NCBI GenBank assembly: GCA_003161615.1
Contig: PMOB01000010.1
Span: 197,713 to 261,345, forward strand
Source: Actinomycetota bacterium
GTDB lineage: Bacteria > Actinomycetota > Thermoleophilia > Gaiellales > Gaiellaceae
Length of the DNA stretch: 63,633 nucleotides
Direction: 5' to 3'
The notes below the pieces were generated by a model. The model was not told the origin of the DNA. It ran no database searches and was given only the letters and a program-made list of their open reading frames with translations. Shown here one piece after another: positions 8,491-16,075 of the stretch; position 1 is the stretch's first letter, and every line of letters begins with the position of its first letter. The position numbers were made by a program, and so were the translations under genes.

Positions 8491-9638
8491 GTCGTACCGA
8501 CGCGCTCGCTGCCTACGAGAAGCTGCCGATCCCGGACACGACCGAGGAGCACTGGCGCTTCACCGACCTGCGCGGCTTCGACCCCGAATCGTTCGAGGGC
8601 GCGGCGTCGGCCGAGATCGAGACGATGCTCGACCTCGACGTCTCCGGCTTCGCGACCGTCACCGCCGACGGCATCGAGATCGAGAAGGCGCCCGAGGGCG
8701 TCACCTTCGAGCCGCTCACCGACGACAACGAGCGCCTCTACTCCCTCGTCGGCTGGGACGAGAAGTTCGCGGCCCACAACGCGGCGCTTTGGAAGCACGG
8801 CCTCCTCGTCGTCGTCCCGAAGGGCGTCGTGCTCGAGAAGCCGCTCTACGTCCGCATCTCGGCGACCGGCCAGACGTTCTGGCGGCTCGTCGTCGTCGCG
8901 GAGGAGGGCGCGCGCGCGTCGATCATCGAGGAGTACGCGTCGCCGTCGCCCGACACCGAGGCCTACTCGAACGCGGTGACCGAGCTCTTCGTCGAGCCGG
9001 CCGCGAAGCTCGAGTACGTCTCCCTCCAGAATCTTTCGCAGGAGACCTGGCACTTCGCGAACCATCACGCGCGCGTCGAGCGCGACGCGGAGTTGGATTG
9101 GGTCGCGGGCGGCTTCGGCTCGAAGAGGGGCAAGACGCGGATCCAGAACGACCTCAACGGCCGTGGCGCCACCTCGCGCGTCACCGGCGCGTACTTCGCC
9201 GACGGGACGCAGCATCTCGACTACGACACCTTCCAGGAGCACATCGCGCCCGACTGCGAGAGCGACTTCGCCTTCAAGGGCGCGCTGCGCGACCATGCGA
9301 CGGCGGTGTGGCGCGGGATGATCCGCGTCGAGAAGGACGCGCAGAAGACGAACGCGTACCAGGAGTGCCGCAACCTGATGCTGAGCCCGACGACGCACGC
9401 GGTCCCGATCCCGGGGCTCGAGATCCTGGCGAACGACGTGCGGTGCACGCACGCGGCGACTGTGGGTCGCGTCGATCGCGAGGACCTGTTCTATTTGATG
9501 AGCCGCGGGCTGACGCGGCAGGAAGCAGAGCGCCTAATCGTGCGCGGCTTCTTCCAGGAGATCCTCGACCGGATCGAACTCGAGCCGGTACGCGAGGCCG
9601 TTACGGCCGCGCTCGAAGCGCGGATTCCTCAGGCCTAG
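8487..9638 (+). CDS. sufD: Fe-S cluster assembly protein SufD
   Basis: A 383-residue SufD, the beta-helix partner that forms the SufBC2D complex with SufB and SufC. The N-terminus has EEHWRFTDLRGFDPESF, matching the family's WR-T block, and the C-terminus has the SufB/SufD signature [36 protein letters not shown]. The start is GTG at 8487 overlapping the VOC stop as GTGA. The gene ends the first suf segment; sufS and sufU lie about 10 kb downstream on the same strand. Confidence 0.95.
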   Translation: MSRTDALAAYEKLPIPDTTEEHWRFTDLRGFDPESFEGAASAEIETMLDLDVSGFATVTADGIEIEKAPEGVTFEPLTDDNERLYSLVGWDEKFAAHNAALWKHGLLVVVPKGVVLEKPLYVRISATGQTFWRLVVVAEEGARASIIEEYASPSPDTEAYSNAVTELFVEPAAKLEYVSLQNLSQETWHFANHHARVERDAELDWVAGGFGSKRGKTRIQNDLNGRGATSRVTGAYFADGTQHLDYDTFQEHIAPDCESDFAFKGALRDHATAVWRGMIRVEKDAQKTNAYQECRNLMLSPTTHAVPIPGLEILANDVRCTHAATVGRVDREDLFYLMSRGLTRQEAERLIVRGFFQEILDRIELEPVREAVTAALEARIPQA

Positions 9639-9732
9639 CTAGCCCGGGCTCAGAGACGGCCGGGTCCCCCGCGGCGCCGGCCGATGGGCCGTGTGATTGA
9701 AGCCGGCAGCGGCTCGGCGTACGCTCGCGAAC

Positions 9733-10035
9733 ATGCGCACTCTTCTCAGCATTCTCGCGTCGGTCATCGTCACGGGAGCCGTCACCGCGCTGGCGCTCGG
9801 GGCCGGGTCACATCGGGCCGGCTGTTCGAGCAAGGGAGTGGTGTGCTCCGGTCAACGCGTGTACGTGAAGCCGATCGGGTGGACCTGCACCATGGCGACC
9901 GCGGGCGGCGAGCCGACGTTCTTCTGTCGGCGGCCCGGCGCCTACGTGGCGATAAACCGCAACGGCGTCGGCGTTCATACCGGCAGCGCACCCCGCGCGA
10001 TGGGCGGCGGCTTCTACAGCTTCAAGATCCCCTAA
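9733..10035 (+). CDS. Small secreted protein of unknown function
   Basis: A 100-residue protein I do not recognise. The ATG at 9733 gives a clean signal sequence (MRTLLSILASVIVTGAVTAL) and is preferred over an in-frame TTG at 9697. The mature part is short, with four cysteines (AGCSSKGVVCSG, WTCTMA, FFCRRP) that could form two disulfides. The pattern Ile-Gly-Trp-Thr-Cys then Phe-Phe-Cys-Arg suggests a compact extracellular fold. The next gene, a signal peptidase homologue, starts three bases after its stop, so the two are likely co-transcribed. Confidence 0.6.
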   Translation: MRTLLSILASVIVTGAVTALALGAGSHRAGCSSKGVVCSGQRVYVKPIGWTCTMATAGGEPTFFCRRPGAYVAINRNGVGVHTGSAPRAMGGGFYSFKIP

Positions 10036-10038
10036 TCC

Positions 10039-10629
10039 ATGCAGAGGCTCTCGGCCGCACTCCTCGTCACCAGCTGCCTCCTTGTCTTCGCCGGCTGCGG
10101 CGGCGGCTCGAGCAACGGGCCTGGCACCGAGTTCGTGAAGGCGCCAAAACGCATCTTCACGATCCCGTCGTCTGCCATGGAGCCCACCCTGAACTGCGCC
10201 AAGCCAGCCCAGGGTTGCCTAGGTACGACGGACGATCGGGTCGTTGTGCAGCCGGGAAAGAGCCTGAAGAGACTCGACATCGTGGTGTTCAGGACACCGC
10301 AAAGGGCTGCCGTCGAGTGCGGCGAGGGAGGCACGTTCGTGAAGCGGCTGATCGGCCTTCCCGGCGAGACGGTGCGGGAGGACGACTTCGGGAACATCTG
10401 GATTCGCGGGCCGGACTCGAAGAAGTGGGTGAAGCTCAGAGAGCCGTATCTCAGCAAGGCGCGCCGTCTCGCCGACACCGAGCACTTCGGGCAGACTTGG
10501 CATGTCCCGCCGGGCAAGTACTTCATGATGGGCGACAACCGGGGCGAGTCGTGCGACTCACGTGTCTGGGGCTCCGTGCCCGCAGGCGACGTCATCGGGC
10601 TGGTAGTGAAGATCATCCGTACCCGCTGA
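10039..10629 (+). CDS. Signal peptidase I homologue with lipobox, nucleophile Ser replaced by Ala
   Basis: A 196-residue S26-family protein. Signal peptidase I normally cleaves signal peptides with a Ser-Lys dyad. The family boxes are present: IPSSAMEPTL (42-51), DIVVF, TFVKRLIGLPGETV with the general-base Lys, and GDNRGESCDSRVWG. However the residue directly before the Met, which is the nucleophile Ser in the canonical box, is Ala46 (codon GCC); serines remain at 44 and 45. The N-terminus is a lipoprotein signal (LLVFAGC, Cys20) instead of the usual transmembrane anchor. It may be an inactive or altered-specificity homologue. It follows a small secreted protein by three bases. Confidence 0.85.
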   Translation: MQRLSAALLVTSCLLVFAGCGGGSSNGPGTEFVKAPKRIFTIPSSAMEPTLNCAKPAQGCLGTTDDRVVVQPGKSLKRLDIVVFRTPQRAAVECGEGGTFVKRLIGLPGETVREDDFGNIWIRGPDSKKWVKLREPYLSKARRLADTEHFGQTWHVPPGKYFMMGDNRGESCDSRVWGSVPAGDVIGLVVKIIRTR

Positions 10630-10682
10630 GCGTCCGAATGTGGCCCGGGTCTCGGCCGATCGTACGCGGCCACTTCCGAACT

Positions 10683-10701
10683 GGCTCGACCGGATCGAGC
10701 C
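10683..10701 (+). terminator. Terminator-like hairpin after the signal peptidase homologue
   Basis: GGCTCGA at 10683-10689 pairs perfectly with TCGAGCC at 10695-10701 around a 5-base loop, 54 bases after the stop at 10629. No T-run follows, so it would be an atypical terminator. A second inverted pair (CGGATC and GATCCG) overlaps it. Confidence 0.35.
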
Positions 10702-10796
10702 GCGGATCCGGACGATCTAGTCTTCGGTCTACCGCTCGCACAATGCCAAGCGTGTCCGCGCGCCAAGGCGCCGTTCGGATCAGCTAAAGTTCAAGC

Positions 10797-10883
10797 GCTT
10801 CCGCTTGCCGGAAGCTGGTGCGCCCGTCCGGAAGGGCGACTGAGTGGCTTCGCAATCACTCGTACGTCGGTCGCCCTTCCGGA
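10797..10883. repeat. Two adjacent inverted repeats built on CCGGAAG
   Basis: The first hairpin is GCTTCCG (10797-10803) with CGGAAGC (10809-10815), loop of 5. The second is a perfect 14-bp stem: TCCGGAAGGGCGAC (10827-10840) with GTCGCCCTTCCGGA (10870-10883), loop of 29. Both contain the core CCGGAAG or its complement, so they look related. They lie outside any gene, about 250 bp upstream of the integrase-like gene. They could be binding or recombination sites, or the remains of a small mobile element. Confidence 0.5.
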
Positions 10884-11065
10884 ACCTACGACTCATTTTG
10901 CCAGTAGGGGTGCAAGCGTCGTTCGCTAGCGGGTCTATCTTGGCTTGGTTTAGAGGAAGCCGCATTCACAGGGCTATGCGTCTGACGAGAGAAACCCAGC
11001 GAACGTTTCAGGTCGGGACTCACGCACAGCGCTCTTCGGCCTGCCCGCAGAACTCCTCGTACTGA

Positions 11066-11095
11066 TTGACGCAATACGCGCTCAGTTGCTAAGCT
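11066..11095 (+). promoter_or_regulatory. Sigma-70-like promoter for the gene at 11134
   Basis: TTGACG at 11066-11071 and TAAGCT at 11090-11095 are separated by 18 bases, a good fit to the -35/-10 consensus. The predicted start of transcription near 11102 leaves a leader of about 30 bases with a GTGAGGTAG ribosome site before the ATG. Confidence 0.55.
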
Positions 11096-11133
11096 GTGCG
11101 AACGATCAATCAAGAATCCAAGTGAGGTAGTAG

Positions 11134-11739
11134 ATGAGTACAGAACCATCCGACAATCAGGTGATCGCGACAGGAAGCGTGGAAGGCCTATATGCCTTCC
11201 TCGACTTCTTGACAGAAAAAGGGTATGCGACGCGAAGTGCCGTTAACCCGTGGAGGTCTGCATCTAGACAAATCTTCGGTGTTGTAGAAGGGCGGCCTGA
11301 TCCCGCAGTCGATGTCACGAAGATCGATCCAGACGCGTACATGGATCGATTCGAGAAGTTGACTGTCGGACAGTACAAACACGAAAGCCTCGCTTCGTAC
11401 CGATCCAGATTCAAGAAGGCGGTTGAGGCATATGCGGCCTATCTGTCAGATAGGAAGATTCCAAGCTTCCGGGGAAGCGGGGGACCAGGCGGGCGGAAGA
11501 AGGAGACGCAGGCAGCACCCAAGGAGGGCACTGCCCCCGTTGCGGCACACCATGTGCGGCCCGAAGTTGTCTCCAGCGCCGCTGAAGCCGGTCTCATCGC
11601 GTACCCGTTCCCACTCAAGTCGGGTGAACTTGCCTATATCCGGCTTCCCGCGAAACTCGACAAGACCGACGCCGATCGGTTAAGCGCGTTCATCCAAACG
11701 CTCGTGCTCGAACCTCAGCGACAACTCGTTTCGGGGTAA
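11134..11739 (+). CDS. Unknown protein with integrase core-binding-like N-terminus
   Basis: A 201-residue protein. Residues 16-110 (LYAFLDFLTEKGYATRSAVNPWRSASRQIF to YAAYLSDRKIP) look like the helical SAM-like core-binding domain of tyrosine recombinases, but no catalytic domain follows. A Gly/Lys-rich linker (GGPGGRKKET) leads to a C-terminal 40-residue module (YPFPLKSGELAYIRLPAKL, then DADRLSAFIQTLV) that I have seen only as an uncharacterised actinobacterial tail. Codon use (AGA, CTA, TAT, AAA) is less GC-biased than in the neighbours, suggesting transfer. It has its own promoter. It may bind DNA, but no reaction can be assigned. Confidence 0.65.
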   Translation: MSTEPSDNQVIATGSVEGLYAFLDFLTEKGYATRSAVNPWRSASRQIFGVVEGRPDPAVDVTKIDPDAYMDRFEKLTVGQYKHESLASYRSRFKKAVEAYAAYLSDRKIPSFRGSGGPGGRKKETQAAPKEGTAPVAAHHVRPEVVSSAAEAGLIAYPFPLKSGELAYIRLPAKLDKTDADRLSAFIQTLVLEPQRQLVSG

Positions 11740-11875
11740 GACCAGTAAAGAGAGAGCATTGGGGTCCCCGGTTCAGCGACCTTCCATCGGCTAGATCGGC
11801 GCCTTCACCGCTCGCCTGGCGTTCCCGATCCTCGCGGTGCGCGCGGTTGGCTGCGCTCGCGGTTAGCGTGCCATC

Positions 11876-12142
11876 GTGGAGCCGCGTGTCATCGACAACC
11901 CGGAGGAGCTCCGCTACGAGCTCTGGCTCGGGACGAAGCTCGCCGGCGAGATCCGCTACACGCGCGAGGAGGACGGCACGGTCGTCCTCGTCCACACCGA
12001 GGTGGACCCGAGCTACAAGGGCGAGGGGCTCGGCAACGTCCTTGTCCAGGGCGCGCTCGACGACCTGCGCGAGCGCGGGCTCGAGTACCGCGTGGTCTGC
12101 CCGTTCGTGACGGCGTACCTCCGCCGCCACCCGCAGAGCTAG
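11876..12142 (+). CDS. Small GNAT-like N-acetyltransferase (YjdJ type)
   Basis: An 88-residue protein of the short GNAT subgroup that holds only the acetyl-CoA-binding core. The sequence VLVHTEVDPSYKGEGLGNVLVQGALDDLRERG has the Q/RxxGxG/A-like P-loop as YKGEGLGN, and the end CPFVTAYLRRHP is typical of the YjdJ/Gtn10 group. GTG start at 11876. The substrate is unknown. It stands alone between the integrase-like gene and the sigma factor operon. Confidence 0.85.
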   Translation: MEPRVIDNPEELRYELWLGTKLAGEIRYTREEDGTVVLVHTEVDPSYKGEGLGNVLVQGALDDLRERGLEYRVVCPFVTAYLRRHPQS

Positions 12143-12195
12143 CGGACAACTCGGTCTGCTCGCCGAGTCGTTCTCCGCTGTAACGAATTCGCCCG

Positions 12196-12223
12196 CGCGA
12201 GTGATGTAGGTGTGACACTCGCG
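12196..12223 (+). promoter_or_regulatory. Hairpin in the leader of the membrane protein-sigma operon
   Basis: CGCGAGTG (12196-12203) pairs perfectly with CACTCGCG (12216-12223) around a 12-base loop. It ends directly before the AGGAGG ribosome site (12226-12231) of the gene at 12240. It could be an operator for a dimeric regulator or a leader structure affecting translation. Confidence 0.4.
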
Positions 12224-12239
12224 ACAGGAGGCTTCAACG

Positions 12240-12992
12240 ATGACGCTCAAACTGGTGCGGCAGCTGGATCCGATCGCCGGGACAGACCTCACGACTCCCG
12301 GGATCGAGGACGCAGTCGCACACCTCGCGCGCTCGATCGTGCGGCAGCCACATGTCCGTTCTGCGCCGCGGTCGCGCCGGCTGAAGCTCGCCTTCGCGGC
12401 GGCAATCGTGGCGGCCATAGTCGGCGTCGGTGTCGCGACCGCCGCGGGTGTCTTCCACGCGCGCATGGGCATCTTCCCGAGCCCCGCGGAGGTGCCGATG
12501 GGCGGACCCGGCGAGGAGCTCAACCCGGCGGCGCCCGATTTCCGAAGCGTCGCGCTGAAGCTCTCATCCGACATTCCGTATCCGAGCGGATACCAGCCGT
12601 GGCGCGACCTGGTCATCACGAGGGAGATTCAATTCGCCGACGGCGCGCTCGAGACGACCGGCGCGCTCCGCGGGTGGTTCGCCGGGAGCGCCTTCTGCGC
12701 CTGGGTGCAGGACTGGCGCCACGCCACGAGCGCCGACGACGCCTCGGCGGCGCAGCAGGCGGCGACCACGATCGCCGCGGCACCCGGCTGGAGTGCGGTC
12801 ACCGCCGAGGATCCGCATCCGAGTCCCTCTGCGGCCAACGACCCCGGGGCGGAGACCGGAACGCTCTTCGGCTGGATGCTGCCGTACCGCGATGCGGTTC
12901 TAGCCGGCGACAGCGGCCGCGTCGACCACCTCCTCGCCACTGGCTACGGCGACGGCAAGTGCCGGCTCGCCAATCCGCAGGAGCAGCCGTGA
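12240..12992 (+). CDS. Membrane-anchored protein upstream of an ECF sigma factor
   Basis: A 250-residue protein with a cytoplasmic start of about 48 residues, one transmembrane helix (LKLAFAAAIVAAIVGVGVATAAGVF) and an extracytoplasmic domain of about 180 residues. The external part contains two Trp-rich stretches (LRGWFAGSAFCAWVQDW) and ends with LATGYGDGKCRLANPQ. A strong AGGAGG site precedes the ATG. Its stop overlaps the sigma factor start as GTGA. Topology and coupling suggest an anti-sigma or sigma-controlling sensor, but the order is reversed from the usual sigma then anti-sigma, and no ZAS or known anti-sigma domain is visible. Confidence 0.65.
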   Translation: MTLKLVRQLDPIAGTDLTTPGIEDAVAHLARSIVRQPHVRSAPRSRRLKLAFAAAIVAAIVGVGVATAAGVFHARMGIFPSPAEVPMGGPGEELNPAAPDFRSVALKLSSDIPYPSGYQPWRDLVITREIQFADGALETTGALRGWFAGSAFCAWVQDWRHATSADDASAAQQAATTIAAAPGWSAVTAEDPHPSPSAANDPGAETGTLFGWMLPYRDAVLAGDSGRVDHLLATGYGDGKCRLANPQEQP

Positions 12993-13516
12993 GCCGAGAG
13001 ACACGGTTCGAGCAGCTCGTCGCCGATACGAGCCCGGACCTCCTCGCCTACGCGCTGCGCCGGTCGAAGAGCCCGGAGGATGCGGCCGACGTCGTCGCCG
13101 AGACCTTCCTCATCGCTTGGCGGAAGATCGACAAGCTTCCGTCCGGCGAGGAGGAGCGCCTCTGGCTCTTTGGCGCCGCGCGCAACGTCCTCCGGCGCAG
13201 CGCGAGCCGCCGGCACGTGGAGCACGCGGCGGTCGAACGCTTGGGCGGAGAGCTTCGCGAGGCGATCGCATCCGCGCCCGCCTCCGATGAAGGCTCACCC
13301 ATCCTCCGGAATGCCCTCGCGAGGCTCCCCGAGCCGCAGCGAGAGGTCATCCTCCTCGCCGCGTGGGAGGAGCTAACCCCGCGGGAGATCGCGGTCGTCA
13401 CCGGAGTGCCGGTCAATCTCGTGCGCGTCCGGCTGCACAGGGCGCGCGCCCGCCTCAAGGACGCGTTTGCTGCCGACCCGGACCGCCTCAGCCGCGCACG
13501 AGCGGCTTGTACTTGA
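12989..13516 (+). CDS. ECF-type RNA polymerase sigma factor
   Basis: A 175-residue sigma-70 family protein of the extracytoplasmic function group. Region 2 is seen in [29 protein letters not shown], and region 4 in [37 protein letters not shown] with its helix-turn-helix. Start is GTG at 12989, coupled to the membrane protein. The 3' end overlaps the convergent ettA 3' end by 29 bases. The pair probably responds to an envelope signal (inference from the partner's topology). Confidence 0.92.
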   Translation: MSRETRFEQLVADTSPDLLAYALRRSKSPEDAADVVAETFLIAWRKIDKLPSGEEERLWLFGAARNVLRRSASRRHVEHAAVERLGGELREAIASAPASDEGSPILRNALARLPEPQREVILLAAWEELTPREIAVVTGVPVNLVRVRLHRARARLKDAFAADPDRLSRARAACT

Positions 13517-15161
13517 TCCGGTGCGGCTCGAGCGCGTCGGGGCCGCGCGTTTCCTTCATCCACTCCACGTACTCCGCCCACGAGCCCTCGTGCCAGATCG
13601 TCTCGCTGTTCCCCTCGAACGCGAGGATGTGCGTCGCGACGCGGTCGAGGAACCAGCGGTCATGCGTGATCACGACCGCGCAGCCGGCGAACTCGAGCAG
13701 CGCCTCCTCGAGCGCGCGCAGCGTGTCGACGTCGAGATCGTTCGTCGGCTCGTCGAGGAGCAACACGTTGCCGCCCGAGCGCAGCAGCTTCGCGAGGTGG
13801 ACGCGGTTCCGCTCGCCGCCCGACAGGTCGCTGACGCGCTTCTGCTGGTCGGAGCCCCTGAAGTTGAACCACGACGTGTACTGGCGCGAGTTGATCTCCT
13901 TGTTGCCGAGCTCGATCGAGTCGTGGCCGCCGGAGATCTCCTTCCAGACGGTGCTCGCCGGGTCGAGGTCGGCGCGCGCCTGGTCGACGTAGGCGAGCTG
14001 GACGGTGTCGCCGACGCGCAGCGTCCCGTCGTCGGGCTGCTCCTCGCCCGCGATCATCCGGAACAGCGTCGTCTTGCCGGCGCCGTTCGGGCCGACGACT
14101 CCGACGATCCCGGCCGGCGGCAGGGAGAAGGTCAGGTCGTCGACGAGGAGCCTGTCGCCGAAGCCCTTCCGCACGCCTTCCGCCTCGATCACGATGTCGC
14201 CGAGGCGCGGGCCGGGCGGGATGTGGATCTCAACGCGGTCGAGCTTGACGTTCTGCTCCTCCGCGAGCAGCTTCTCGTAGGAGCCGAGCCGCGCCTTCGC
14301 CTTCGCGTGCCGCGCGCGCGGTGATGCGCGCACCCATTCGAGCTCGCGCGCGAGCGTCCGCCGGCGCGCCGACTCCGTCTTCTCCTCGACGGCGAGCCGG
14401 TCCTGCTTCTGCTCGAGCCACGAGGAGTAGTTCCCCTTGAACGGGATGCCGCGGCCGCGGTCGAGCTCGAGGATCCAACCGGCGACGTTGTCGAGGAAGT
14501 AGCGGTCGTGCGTGACCGCGACGACGGTGCCCTTGTACTCGGCGAGGAAGCGCTCGAGCCAGAGGACGGACTCCGCGTCGAGATGGTTCGTCGGCTCGTC
14601 GAGGAGGAGCAGATCGGGAGCGGAGAGGAGCAGCCGGCAGAGCGCGACGCGGCGGCGCTCGCCGCCCGAGAGCGTGTCGACGTCTCGGTCTCCCTCGGGC
14701 AAACGCAGCGCGTCCATCGCGTGGTCGAGCTTGTCGTCCAGCTCCCACGCGCCGGTGCGGTCGATCTTGTCCTGCACCTTTCCCTGCTCGGCGAGGAGCG
14801 TGTCGAAGTCGGCGTCCGGCTCGGCGAACTTCGCGTTGATCTCGTTGAAGCGGTCGAGGAGGTCGCGCACCTCGCGGACGCCGTCCTCGACATTGCCGCG
14901 CACGTCCTTGGCGGAGTCGAGCCACGGCTCTTGCTCGAGCATTCCGGCGGTCGCGTTGGGCGCGAGCTCGGCGACGCCGGAGGAGGGCTCGTCCTTGCCC
15001 GCCATGATCCGCAGGAGCGTCGACTTGCCGGCGCCGTTCGGGCCGAGCACGCCGATCTTCGCTCCCGGCATGAACGAGAGCGAGATGTTCGCGAGCACCT
15101 GCCGCTCCGGGCCGTAGAACTTGTCGGCCCGGTACATGGTGAAGATGTATTCGCCTGCCAT
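13488..15161 (-). CDS. ettA: Energy-dependent translational throttle protein EttA (ABC-F)
   Basis: A 557-residue soluble ABC-F ATPase that binds the ribosomal E site and gates entry into elongation according to energy state. Two ATPase domains are seen. The first has GPNGAGKST (40-48), [16 protein letters not shown] and [15 protein letters not shown]; the second has [28 protein letters not shown] and [15 protein letters not shown]. The linker and the arm in domain 1 are of EttA length, and the start [18 protein letters not shown] is typical of EttA. No transmembrane domain is present. Confidence 0.95.
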   Translation of the reverse strand: MAGEYIFTMYRADKFYGPERQVLANISLSFMPGAKIGVLGPNGAGKSTLLRIMAGKDEPSSGVAELAPNATAGMLEQEPWLDSAKDVRGNVEDGVREVRDLLDRFNEINAKFAEPDADFDTLLAEQGKVQDKIDRTGAWELDDKLDHAMDALRLPEGDRDVDTLSGGERRRVALCRLLLSAPDLLLLDEPTNHLDAESVLWLERFLAEYKGTVVAVTHDRYFLDNVAGWILELDRGRGIPFKGNYSSWLEQKQDRLAVEEKTESARRRTLARELEWVRASPRARHAKAKARLGSYEKLLAEEQNVKLDRVEIHIPPGPRLGDIVIEAEGVRKGFGDRLLVDDLTFSLPPAGIVGVVGPNGAGKTTLFRMIAGEEQPDDGTLRVGDTVQLAYVDQARADLDPASTVWKEISGGHDSIELGNKEINSRQYTSWFNFRGSDQQKRVSDLSGGERNRVHLAKLLRSGGNVLLLDEPTNDLDVDTLRALEEALLEFAGCAVVITHDRWFLDRVATHILAFEGNSETIWHEGSWAEYVEWMKETRGPDALEPHRIKYKPLVRG

Positions 15162-15179
15162 CTCGGCGGCGGACGATAA

Positions 15180-15677
15180 CTACGCCTGCTGTTCGAGCAG
15201 CGACCTGAGGTAGTCCTCCATCTTGTTGAAGCTGTCCCCCTGGCCGTCGGGGCCGGTCATGGTCATGTGGGCGCGACCTCCCGCATTGCGGAACGCGATC
15301 GTCATCGTCAGCTTCGTCACGCCGTCGGTCTCCTCCAGCACCGTGGTCTCGACAGCGTCCGTGTCCGGCCCCCACCCTTCGAACCACCATGTGTCGACGA
15401 TCCGGGTCGGCCGCTCGAGCTCCAGGTAGGTGCCGCGGAACGAGCACTCCTTCCCGTCCGGGGTGACGAAGACGAGGTGGTAGTCGCCGCCGACGCGGAG
15501 GTCGATTTCGCACACCGTCATCCGGTCATCGAACGGGGCGAACCAGTGGCGCACGTGCTCGGGCTGCGTCAGCACGTCGTAGACGAGCTCGACCGGAGCG
15601 TCGAACTCTCGAGTGGTGACGATCTCGAGCTCGCTCGGGAACTCGATGACCGACGATCCATGGCGGTTCGGTGTCAC
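15180..15677 (-). CDS. SRPBCC/AHSA1-domain protein
   Basis: A 165-residue START-like hydrophobic-pocket protein of the AHSA1 group. Conserved pieces are TTREFDAPVELVYDVLTQPEHVRHWF, CEIDLRVGGDYHLVFVTPDG and LTMTIAFRNAGGRA. The GTG start overlaps the ArsR stop by two bases, giving the very common ArsR-SRPBCC pair. Such proteins bind small hydrophobic ligands; the ligand is unknown. Likely controlled by the partner through the operator at 16028-16047. Confidence 0.9.
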   Translation of the reverse strand: MTPNRHGSSVIEFPSELEIVTTREFDAPVELVYDVLTQPEHVRHWFAPFDDRMTVCEIDLRVGGDYHLVFVTPDGKECSFRGTYLELERPTRIVDTWWFEGWGPDTDAVETTVLEETDGVTKLTMTIAFRNAGGRAHMTMTGPDGQGDSFNKMEDYLRSLLEQQA

Positions 15678-16015
15678 TGCGTGTCTCCTTGTCGTTGCAG
15701 TTCTTTGAGGTAGTCGTCCATCCGGTCCAGCCGCTCGGCTAGCGCCTGCTCGTACTTGGCGAGCCAGTCGTGCATCGGGCGCAGCTGCGCGGGCTCCAGG
15801 CTGTACAGCCGCCGGCGTCCTTCCGCCCGGCAGCGGACGAGCCCGACTTCGCTGAGAACGCGGAGGTGCTTCGAGACCTGAGGTTGCGAGAGCGAGACGT
15901 CGTCGACGATCGAGCCGACCGCCTTCTCGCCGGCGATCAGCACGTCGAGGATCTCGCGGCGGCGCGGCTCGGCGATCGCGTTGAAGACATCCGACGTGGT
16001 GGCGGAGCGGGGCAC
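15674..16015 (-). CDS. ArsR-family transcriptional regulator
   Basis: A 113-residue winged-helix repressor. The recognition region is SLSQPQVSKHLRVLSEVGLVRCRAEGRRRLYSL, with the domain start FNAIAEPRRREILDVL. The metal-binding ELCVCD motif of true ArsR/SmtB sensors is absent, so this belongs to the metal-independent group usually paired with SRPBCC proteins. GTG start at 16015. A perfect inverted repeat 12 bases upstream of the start is the likely operator, implying autoregulation. Confidence 0.92.
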   Translation of the reverse strand: MPRSATTSDVFNAIAEPRRREILDVLIAGEKAVGSIVDDVSLSQPQVSKHLRVLSEVGLVRCRAEGRRRLYSLEPAQLRPMHDWLAKYEQALAERLDRMDDYLKELQRQGDTQ

Positions 16016-16027
16016 GGTGGCGATCTT

Positions 16028-16047
16028 ATATTCCTGTATCGGAATAT
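16028..16047. promoter_or_regulatory. Operator palindrome for the ArsR-family regulator
   Basis: ATATTCC (16028-16034), a 6-base spacer, then GGAATAT (16041-16047) form a perfect 7-bp inverted repeat. It is AT-rich in a GC-rich setting and sits in the 60-bp gap between the divergent ArsR (start 16015) and methyltransferase (start 16076) genes. Position and symmetry suit a dimeric winged-helix repressor that could control both sides. Confidence 0.6.
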
Positions 16048-16075
16048 GTCAATGCTGATCTAGGCTCCTTGCGCC

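Larger units (their letters stand above)
10630..11133. other. 504-bp intergenic stretch with several inverted repeats
   Basis: No convincing gene here; short ORFs lack coding character. The stretch carries three clear inverted repeats (10683-10701, 10797-10815, 10827-10883) and a sigma-70-like promoter at 11066-11095 for the next gene. The base composition becomes visibly less GC-rich from about 10900 onward, continuing into the gene at 11134, which suggests the left part of an acquired segment. Confidence 0.6.

Noticed and set aside
10630-12142. Prophage or integrative element around the gene at 11134
   Set aside because: No recombinase catalytic domain, phage structural gene, tRNA or direct repeat flanks were found; only composition and inverted repeats point that way.
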